64,000 nucleotides of DNA. It comes from VXRN01 sp965217725. Its GTDB lineage: Bacteria; Chloroflexota; Dehalococcoidia; Lucifugimonadales; UBA1123. Location of the stretch: positions 2,976,001 to 3,040,000 of the forward strand of contig OZ244564.1 of the NCBI GenBank assembly GCA_965217725.1. Reading direction: 5' to 3'. Made by a program: the position numbers and the translations under genes. Shown here piece by piece: positions 58,386-64,000 of the stretch; the first letter of the stretch is position 1, and every line of letters begins with the position of its first letter. Under the pieces are notes generated by a model. The model worked only from the letters and a program-made list of their open reading frames with translations, searched no databases and was not told the origin of the DNA.

Positions 58386-61211
58386 CTACTGCATCATCAT
58401 CGGAGCCGGACCGAGAACCCTATAGCCCTGGTTGGCTTCAGTCCGCTCAGCCAGAGGCAGCACTTCAACCACGACGTTGGCCAGGCCAACGACCTCGCCC
58501 CTCTCGTCGAAGCTGTAGCTCTCTCCAATGGTGCCGCTCCAGGTGATGCCGTACATGCAGTCGCGGAAGCCATCAGCGTCCTGGTCGTCACCGGTCTGCT
58601 TCAGGCACTCGGCGGTGATGTACACATCGTCGTACGCAGAGCCTAGATACCACGGAAGGGTGACGTAACCGTAGCGCGCACGGAACCTGGCGAGCACATT
58701 CTGTGCCTTCTCGTTACCGGGGTCGAGGTCGGTAATAACCGCCTTCATTCCGGTAGCTGCGTCGCCCGCGATCTCCAATGCGGTCGTGCCAACGGGGACG
58801 ATCTCAGAGTAGAGCGACCCCTCGTAGCCGAGTTCGCGCACCTGCTTCACCACCGTGCCGCCGGTGAACTCGGACTGCGCGGCGATATGTATGGCATCCG
58901 GGTTCGCGCCGATCAGCTTGGTCAACTGTGACCTGAAGTCAGTCACGTCAGAGGCGTAACGCTCCTCTCCTACGATCTGACCGCCCAGCTTCTCGAACTG
59001 CTCGACGGTGGTCCTGCGGACACCCTCGGCGTAGTCAGTCGCCTCAGTGATCGTGGCGAGCTTCCTGACGCCGTCCTCCCACAGCAGGTTGCCAGTGTCG
59101 ATACCGAGCTGTGCGTCGTTCAGGGACGTGCGGAAGATGTAGTCGCCCGCGTCGGCTATGTCCGGGTTGGTGGCCAACCCGGAGAACATGACGACGCGGT
59201 CCTCTTCAGCCAGCGGCGCCGCTCCGAGCATCGCACCGCTGCACGACGTTCCGAGAATGATCTTCACACCGTCCACGTCGGTGAGCTTTCTGTACGCGGT
59301 GATCGAGTCTTGGGCGTTGCACTTCTCGTCTTCGACGATCAGCTCCAGCTTGTGGCCGTTGATGCCGCCCGCGGCGTTGATCTCGTCGACGGCCATCTGC
59401 TTCGCCTGCACGGCGACTCTGCCGTAGGTCTCGCCTGGACCGGTGACAGACTCCATCACGCCAATCCTGAACGGCTTCATCATCATGTCGCCGCCCATGG
59501 CCATGGATGTGCTTGGTGCTGGCCCGAGTACCTTGTAGCCCAGGTTATCTTCCGTGCGCTCGGCCACCGGCAGGATTTCTACCACCGCGTAGGACAACCC
59601 GACCACTTCGCCCATGTCGTCGAAGCTGTAGTCCACTCCGATAGTGCCACTGAAGGTGATGTCGTACATGCAGTCTCGGAAGCCGTCAGCGTCCTGGTCG
59701 TTTCCGGTTTGTCCCAGGCACTCGGCGGCAATGTATACCGTGTCGTAGGCTGATCCGAGGAACCAGGCGAGGGTAAGGTACCCGTAGCGCTCGCGGAAGT
59801 TGGCCATCATGTCCTGCGCAGTCCGGTTGTTCTGGTCCAGGTCTGTGGGAATGATGGACTTAACACCAGTTGCGTGGTCTCCTGCTATCTCGAGCGCAGT
59901 AGCGCCTGTGGGAACGCTCTCGGTGTAAATCGGGCCGGTATATCCGAGCTCTCTAGCCTGCTTGATGATCGTTCCACCCGGCAACTCCCCCTGGGTGGCA
60001 AGGTGCAGCGCGTCTGGGTTCGCGCCAATGAGCTTGGTGATCTGAGTCCTGAAGTCCGTCGAGTCGGACGCGTAACGCTCTTCGCCCACGATCTCGCCGC
60101 CCAGCTTCTCGAACTGCTCGACAGTGGTCCTGCGAACGCCTTCAGCGTAGTCAGTCGTCTCGGTAATAGTCGCCAGACTTCGGACACCGTCGACCCACAT
60201 CGCGTTGCCGGTATCTACCCCAAGCTGCGCGTCGCTTATTGCGGTGCGGAAGATGTAGTCGCCCGCATTGGCGATGTCGGGGTTAGTGGCGGATGGAGAG
60301 AACATGACTACTCCATCCGCCTCAGCAAGCGGAGCCGCTCCGAGCATAGCGCCGCTGCACGTTGTGCCCAGAATGATCTTCATCCCGTCCACGTCGGTCA
60401 GCTTCTTGTACGCGGTGATTGCGTCCTGCGCGTTGCATTTCGAGTCTTCAACGACCAGTTCCAGCATCCGGCCGTTGATGCCGCCTGCGGCGTTGATCTC
60501 GTCCACGGCCAACTGCTTGGCATTGACAATCGGGTTGCCGTAGGACTCGCCCACGCCGGTGAGGGAGTCCATCGCGCCGATCCTGAACGGATCGGGGGTC
60601 ATAGCCCGGGCCACAGCATCTTCTACTGCCATCCGGATATCTACATCGGTGACTCCTGGGCGGTCTGCCAGAGCCCTGGAAATGGCAGCGGCGACCTCCG
60701 CTTCGGTCAATCCTGGTGTCTGGCGAGTGAGCGCGTCTGCGATGGCGCCTGCCACCTGAGCCTCGGTGACGCCGGGCCTTGCAGCCAGAGCCTTGGCTAT
60801 CGCGTCTCCCACCTGTGTCTCGGTCAGACCGGGCGTCTGCTCTGCCAGCGCACCGGCGATGGCGCCCGCAACCTGCGCCTCGGTGACGCCGGGCCTTTCA
60901 GCCAGCGCCCTGGCTATCGCATCGCCCACCTGTGTCTCGGTGACGCCGGGCTGATCGGCCAGCGCCTTCGCGATGGTGCTGGCGACCTGTGCTTCGGTGA
61001 CGCCGGGCTGGGCCGCGAGTGCGGCCTGAACGGCGGAAGCGACCTCGTCGGGGGTCGCGCCTGACGGCTGAGACTCCATAGCCTTGCTGATCAGTGCCGC
61101 GAAGTCCGGAGTTGGTTCAGGTGCAGGCGCATCTCCACCCGAACAGGCCGCCGCAAAGAGCGACAATAGCACCACCGGGACCAACAGTGTTATCAGTCTT
61201 AGTCTGCCCAT
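58386..61211 (-). CDS. lipoprotein with two tandem LivK-type substrate-binding domains and a repeat stalk
   Basis: 941 residues from ATG 61211, with a GAGGAGGT ribosome site. Lipobox LLSLFAAAC (Cys23). Residues ~50-205 are seven or so helical repeats (P-G-V-T-E-A/T-Q-V-x-x-A-I-A-x-A-L-A), a likely stalk. Domain 1 (~207-575, FRIGAMDSLTGVGESYG...) and domain 2 (~580-941, FRIGVMESVTGPGETYG...) are each a complete periplasmic-binding fold and highly similar to one another (LAVDEINAAGGING, TSCSGAMLGAAPLAE, ATDYAEGVRRTTVEQFEKLGG). It feeds the livHMGF transporter downstream. Two binding modules per chain are unusual. Confidence 0.92.
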   Translation of the reverse strand: MGRLRLITLLVPVVLLSLFAAACSGGDAPAPEPTPDFAALISKAMESQPSGATPDEVASAVQAALAAQPGVTEAQVASTIAKALADQPGVTETQVGDAIARALAERPGVTEAQVAGAIAGALAEQTPGLTETQVGDAIAKALAARPGVTEAQVAGAIADALTRQTPGLTEAEVAAAISRALADRPGVTDVDIRMAVEDAVARAMTPDPFRIGAMDSLTGVGESYGNPIVNAKQLAVDEINAAGGINGRMLELVVEDSKCNAQDAITAYKKLTDVDGMKIILGTTCSGAMLGAAPLAEADGVVMFSPSATNPDIANAGDYIFRTAISDAQLGVDTGNAMWVDGVRSLATITETTDYAEGVRRTTVEQFEKLGGEIVGEERYASDSTDFRTQITKLIGANPDALHLATQGELPGGTIIKQARELGYTGPIYTESVPTGATALEIAGDHATGVKSIIPTDLDQNNRTAQDMMANFRERYGYLTLAWFLGSAYDTVYIAAECLGQTGNDQDADGFRDCMYDITFSGTIGVDYSFDDMGEVVGLSYAVVEILPVAERTEDNLGYKVLGPAPSTSMAMGGDMMMKPFRIGVMESVTGPGETYGRVAVQAKQMAVDEINAAGGINGHKLELIVEDEKCNAQDSITAYRKLTDVDGVKIILGTSCSGAMLGAAPLAEEDRVVMFSGLATNPDIADAGDYIFRTSLNDAQLGIDTGNLLWEDGVRKLATITEATDYAEGVRRTTVEQFEKLGGQIVGEERYASDVTDFRSQLTKLIGANPDAIHIAAQSEFTGGTVVKQVRELGYEGSLYSEIVPVGTTALEIAGDAATGMKAVITDLDPGNEKAQNVLARFRARYGYVTLPWYLGSAYDDVYITAECLKQTGDDQDADGFRDCMYGITWSGTIGESYSFDERGEVVGLANVVVEVLPLAERTEANQGYRVLGPAPMMMQ
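60600..61060 (-). repeat. coding repeat array of the substrate-binding protein stalk
   Basis: About seven imperfect units of 66-72 bases, with shared words such as GTGACGCCGGGC and CCACCTGTGTCTCGGT on the plus strand. Alternate units (VTEAQV/VTETQV) suggest duplication of a two-unit block. Confidence 0.85.
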
Positions 61212-61296
61212 TTTGACCTCCTCGCCTGTTGCCCGCGTGCCACTGCATGTGGCCTCTTTCAGGTTCATTCATTCTGTACCTGTGTGCTGGGGTAAC

Positions 61297-61302
61297 ATTA
61301 TA
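61297..61302 (-). promoter_or_regulatory. -10 box, likely liv operon promoter
   Basis: TATAAT read on the minus strand in an AT-rich patch (GTGTATAATG), 86 bases before the binding-protein gene; the -35 (CGTACA) matches the consensus at three of six bases. First gene of a five-gene operon. Confidence 0.5.
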
Positions 61303-61416
61303 CACTTACCTTATATATGTGTACGACGATGTGCGTGAAATCGGTTGTGGAGATGTCCTCAGCGTGTGTGCGAGTCCATAGGAAACTCACCAAGTAGGCA
61401 AAACGCGCGGCCCGTC

Positions 61417-61848
61417 CTACGTCTGCGGGCTTCCGACCTCTCTCCAGAGCCTGCGTCCGACCGAGAGAGCCAGAGCCACGAACAGAGCGTCCATGATCGG
61501 GAAGTACACGAGGTGGGAGGTGACCGCTCCGCCGGTCTCGCTGTCCGGGTTCAGCGTCCAGAACCACTCCCAGAAGAACAGCATGGTCAGCGCGATAGCG
61601 CCGTAATAGACTAGGTTGAGTCGCAGGTACTCGGTGACGATGAGCTCGTCGGCTCCACGGACATGTTTCCGCAGGTAGGCTACAACCAGGATTATCAGCA
61701 CGCCGGCGGCCATGAACCAGTTCAACACCTTCCATACCGGGTACTCAGGCGACCCATCGTGGAACAGCGGCGTCGCTATGAGCAGCACCGCCGCCGCAAC
61801 CCCGGTCGCGACAAGAAAGACTGCCAGAATTCTCTTCACCAAATCCAT
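61417..61848 (-). CDS. four-helix membrane protein, function unknown
   Basis: 143 residues, AGGAGG before the ATG. Hydrophobic segments: ILAVFLVATGVAAAVLLIA, VLNWFMAAGVLIILVVAYL, LVYYGAIALTMLFFWEWFW and LVYFPIMDALFVALALSV. Between are charged loops. I do not recognise a family. It could be co-transcribed with nothing, being 569 bases upstream of livK's start on the same strand in the reverse order. Confidence 0.65.
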   Translation of the reverse strand: MDLVKRILAVFLVATGVAAAVLLIATPLFHDGSPEYPVWKVLNWFMAAGVLIILVVAYLRKHVRGADELIVTEYLRLNLVYYGAIALTMLFFWEWFWTLNPDSETGGAVTSHLVYFPIMDALFVALALSVGRRLWREVGSPQT

Positions 61849-61992
61849 GATGCCTTACCTCCTTTGCTTCTGCCTGTTAGGGTATTCTAACCTGCCCCAA
61901 CTCAAGATGGTCTGGGAATGAATGTCCAGTCCGCTATCTGTTCGTGGACTCTGCCCTGTCACAGGGCGAAGTCGTCGAAAAAGGAGAGGAAC

Positions 61993-62322
61993 ATGTCACA
62001 GGAGGAAGTGCTGCTGGTTACAACGGACGAGGTGCCGGGAAGGAAGGTAGTCGAGGTCCTGGGACTCGTCGAGGGCAGATCGGTGAGAGCACGTAATGTA
62101 GGGCGCGATATTCAAGCCGCCGTACGTTCCATCGCAGGTGGGCGTGTGGGAGTCTACGTGGAGTTGCTGGCAGAGACCCGGGAAGAAGCGGTGTCGGAGA
62201 TGATTAACGCGGCCCAAGATATGGGAGCCAACGCCATCGTCGCCGTGCGGATGGCCACCTCTCAGGTAATGAGCGATGCTGCCGAGGTGCTCTCTTATGG
62301 GACAGCCGTGCGGCTGGAGTAG
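61993..62322 (+). CDS. YbjQ (UPF0145/heavy-metal-binding-like) family protein
   Basis: 109 residues from ATG 61993; AAGGAGAGG upstream. LLVTTDEVPGRKVVEVLGLVEGRSVRARNVGRDIQAAVRSIAGG, then LLAETREEAVSEMINAAQDMGANAIVAVRMATSQVM, are the hallmarks of the YbjQ family: a small pentameric protein of unclear role. Full length. Confidence 0.87.
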   Translation: MSQEEVLLVTTDEVPGRKVVEVLGLVEGRSVRARNVGRDIQAAVRSIAGGRVGVYVELLAETREEAVSEMINAAQDMGANAIVAVRMATSQVMSDAAEVLSYGTAVRLE

Positions 62323-62483
62323 CTCGGAAGACCTTCCGACTTCTTAACTCGGCGCGAATGGTTGCTCGACACTGGCAGGCAGGCTTGGACGGAAGACTAC
62401 CCTCCAGTTGCCGATTACACGAACGCTCCATTGACCGGGAGCCTGTCCCAGATTAGTAGGCGTAGCCCTACGGGATCGAGAGT

Positions 62484-62715
62484 CCCCTCTCCCTCAGGGA
62501 GCTGACAGGGGTAGGCAAATGTGCAGTCAGCTATGAGTGTCAATCAGCAAACCCCCTCTCCCTCAGGGCTTAGAGGGGTAGGTATTTCGCAAATCGTCAT
62601 TCCGGAGTAGGCCGGAATCCAGGGGCTGGGGCGTCCTTCGACAAGCTCAGGACGAACGACTTATTGGTTTGCCTACCCCTGTCAGCCCTCAGGGAGAGGG
62701 CTAGGGTGAGGGTGG
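62484..62715. repeat. nested palindromic repeat cluster with inverted 107-bp element
   Basis: Outer copies of CCCTCTCCCTCAGGG flank an inner element, 62574-62680, which is the reverse complement of 25230-25336 with few changes. A further half element (AGGGGTAGGCAAA) lies at 62504. No coding. Bases 62323-62483 before it show no gene. Confidence 0.85.
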
Positions 62716-62767
62716 CGTGATCCGCCCACCAACTTGGGACAGTGACATTGACCGGCACGGTCGCCTC

Positions 62768-62920
62768 TCAGTGTGTGTAAGCGTGCACCGGGCAGATCCA
62801 TGTCTCTCGGAGAGCAAACTGCACTATGATGCGCCTGATGCGACCAAGCATATCCAGAGGTAGGCGGCTCGGATCGTCTTGCTCCGCGAGACGTTTCAGC
62901 CCCTGGTGCCTGAACTCCAT
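62768..62920 (-). CDS. truncated HigB-like toxin
   Basis: 50 residues from ATG 62920. The N-terminal half is that of a HigB toxin (MEFRHQGLKRLAEQDDPSRLPLDMLGRIRRI), compare FRHRGLRRL of the intact toxin at 42141. After ~32 residues it diverges and stops; the catalytic C-terminal half (the W-R-I/F-x-F strands) is missing. No HigA follows. The start codon lies inside an inverted repeat. Confidence 0.5.
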   Translation of the reverse strand: MEFRHQGLKRLAEQDDPSRLPLDMLGRIRRIIVQFALRETWICPVHAYTH

Positions 62921-62940
62921 AAGGCACATTATGCCTTATG
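62918..62940. promoter_or_regulatory. inverted repeat over start codon of truncated higB
   Basis: CATAAGGC-ACATTAT-GCCTTATG: perfect 8-base arms. The first three bases are the complement of the ATG. Likely an old operator of a higBA operon. Confidence 0.45.
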
Positions 62941-63121
62941 AGGCTTAGAGTACTCAACATGGAACTGCGTACTTTTGGCGTACACATTCGGCACACCACA
63001 GCCCCTATGGAGCGCCCACCCTGCAGACGGTGTGTTGCACTAGCTCCCAAGGCTGAAAACAGGGCATAGTTGCCATAACACTCAGAAGATGAACCAAAGG
63101 CAGGGCAACTTTCGTCTTCAC

Positions 63122-63538
63122 CTACACCGACGACTTCACGCGCAACCCCCTGGCGACTTCCCGGATCCGGGCCAAGCTGGCCTTGGCATAGTCTGTAGCC
63201 TCGTAACGCTGAATCTGTTGCTCTTTCAGGCCGATGCGCTCTGCCAAGTCCTTCTGAGTCATTCCTTGGGCGATGCGCGCGCTGATTAGCATAGTGGGCA
63301 GGTCAGACACCACTTCGAGTTGCTTCACCTCGAACTTACCCGCCTTCAGAGATTCATACGCTTGTAGTTCTTCCCTCAGGTCCACTAGCTGGCCACTGAC
63401 CGCATCCTCTTGAGCCTTGGCGATAAGCGGATGCACGTCAATGTCCTCTTGGTTACGACTTCTCAGCTCCGCAAGTGTCTGCTCAAAGCGATTTACCTGC
63501 GTCTTGGTGAACCGGTACTGGCGTTCGTTCTTTATCAT
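63122..63538 (-). CDS. XRE-family antitoxin-like protein
   Basis: 138 residues. A charged helical N-terminal part (YRFTKTQVNRFEQTLAELRSR...) is followed by a helix-turn-helix at ~85-130: DLPTMLISARIAQGMTQKDLAERIGLKEQQIQRYEATDYAKASLARIREVARGL. The ATG overlaps the upstream gene by four bases (ATGA). With the nucleotidyltransferase-like gene before it, this forms a toxin-antitoxin-like pair in toxin-first order and should repress through the 20-base palindrome. Confidence 0.85.
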   Translation of the reverse strand: MIKNERQYRFTKTQVNRFEQTLAELRSRNQEDIDVHPLIAKAQEDAVSGQLVDLREELQAYESLKAGKFEVKQLEVVSDLPTMLISARIAQGMTQKDLAERIGLKEQQIQRYEATDYAKASLARIREVARGLRVKSSV

Positions 63539-63972
63539 GTCAGTCCCTCCAGGTCGATGGCGACGATCCCCTTAGGCTCGCCCGTGCCCGTGGCCTGAAA
63601 GAATTCGAGAAAAGACAGCCCTTGGGGATCCGCAGGGACCGACGCTGGAAACAACTCGCCATAGTACTTGTTCTTCTGTGCGACCCGTTTGGGGCGGAGG
63701 TCCAGGAGAACCGGATCGAGCGCCAATGGATCGACTCCCTCCTCTTCCCAGCAGGCATCGAAGTCGTTCGGATATTCTTTATACGTAACGAAGCTCCCGT
63801 CGATATAGGCTGTCCGGCAGCCGGCGTTCTTCAGGCTCTCCAAGGCAGCTCTCAGTCCTGTCAGGAGGTGTATTCTCCGGGGGTTGTAGCCGAATCTGAT
63901 TAGCAGTTCGTCCCACTCGGCCCTATGCACTCCTGGTGGAAGTAGCCCCTCTGGGGTGAAGTCCGGCAACAT
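63535..63972 (-). CDS. nucleotidyltransferase-like (DUF6932-type) protein, candidate toxin
   Basis: 145 residues from ATG 63972. AYIDGSFVTYKEYPNDFDACWE has the G-S-x9-D-x-D arrangement of minimal nucleotidyltransferases (Ser60, then Asp70/Asp72 approximately). The preceding helix is ALESLKNAGCRT. Toxins of this fold modify tRNA or protein. The downstream XRE gene is its probable antitoxin. The start codon sits one base from a perfect palindrome, so the transcript may be leaderless. Confidence 0.72.
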   Translation of the reverse strand: MLPDFTPEGLLPPGVHRAEWDELLIRFGYNPRRIHLLTGLRAALESLKNAGCRTAYIDGSFVTYKEYPNDFDACWEEEGVDPLALDPVLLDLRPKRVAQKNKYYGELFPASVPADPQGLSFLEFFQATGTGEPKGIVAIDLEGLT

Positions 63973-63973
63973 A

Positions 63974-63993
63974 CCACAACGTTAACGTTGTGG
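63974..63993. promoter_or_regulatory. perfect 20-bp palindrome, candidate operator of the NTase/XRE pair
   Basis: CCACAACGTTAACGTTGTGG is fully self-complementary and lies one base upstream of the first gene's ATG. XRE antitoxins bind such sites. Confidence 0.6.
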
Positions 63994-64000
63994 CCCAACA

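Noticed and set aside
60600..61060. Repeats in binding protein as CRISPR or VNTR outside coding
   Set aside because: In frame, imperfect and encode helical protein repeats.
59874..61064. 396-codon plus-strand frame
   Set aside because: Antisense of the double binding-protein gene.
1..64000. tRNA or rRNA genes
   Set aside because: No convincing cloverleaf or rRNA segment was noticed in the intergenic stretches; a tRNAscan run would settle it.

Overview
The window is GC-rich, densely coded bacterial DNA. It most resembles a member of the Chloroflexota, probably the SAR202/Dehalococcoidia-related group. This rests on recalled lineage traits, not a search: a pair of mandelate racemase/enolase-superfamily enzymes, a fused EtfB-EtfA, a PspA/PspAA pair, M28 lipoprotein peptidases and many Uma2-type nucleases, with no rRNA or tRNA gene to anchor it. 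Core genes present are eno, gap, gyrA, an ECF sigma factor with a zinc-finger anti-sigma factor, and a complete five-gene branched-chain amino-acid-type ABC transporter operon.

Layout. 0-3.7 kb: partial SDR gene, then a SfiI-type restriction-modification pair sandwiched between two duplicated Uma2 genes. 3.8-13.6 kb: a GH15 glycosidase to enolase segment that appears to have been tandemly duplicated. One copy keeps GH15 and only a scrap of eno; the other keeps eno and only a scrap of GH15. An IS66-type element with a frameshifted transposase, a cargo (truncated metalloprotease, beta-propeller lipoprotein, small membrane protein) and a second IS66 end sit at the junction. 13.6-20.7 kb: MFS transporter, gap, a mycothiol-isomerase-like protein, Uma2, histidine phosphatase, PspAA/PspA and a small membrane protein. 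20.7-27.2 kb: a small defence island with Uma2, a 1125-residue type IIG-like restriction-methylation enzyme and a translationally coupled AAA ATPase plus TOPRIM-like pair (a split OLD-like arrangement). 27.2-33.2 kb: two convergent enolase-superfamily dehydratases, a coiled-coil nuclease-like protein, GIY-YIG protein, DUF2442/DUF4160 pair, enoyl-CoA hydratase and a class-I amidotransferase-like hydrolase. 33.4-42.0 kb: gyrA, GHKL ATPase plus STAS-like pair, MMPL exporter, a dead and a live M28 peptidase. 42.1-50.9 kb: HigBA, a TPP enzyme, HicAB, a sigma-factor remnant, an ApeA-like HEPN defence protein split by a frameshift, Uma2 and the sigma/anti-sigma genes. 50.9-62.3 kb: fused electron-transfer flavoprotein, CDGSH protein, Uma2, the liv operon and two small genes. 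62.5-64.0 kb: nested repeats, a truncated HigB and a nucleotidyltransferase/XRE toxin-antitoxin-like pair with a perfect 20-bp palindrome against its start codon.

Three themes run through the window. First, defence and addiction modules are dense: two restriction systems, six Uma2 genes, ApeA-like, OLD-like, and at least six toxin-antitoxin genes or remnants. Second, short palindromic mobile repeats (REP/MITE-like) are nested in each other and sit inside operons. Third, many genes exist as an intact copy plus a decayed copy (eno, GH15, M28 peptidase, sigma factor, MR-family 5' end). Several lesions are single-base changes at short homopolymers, so assembly error must be excluded for those.
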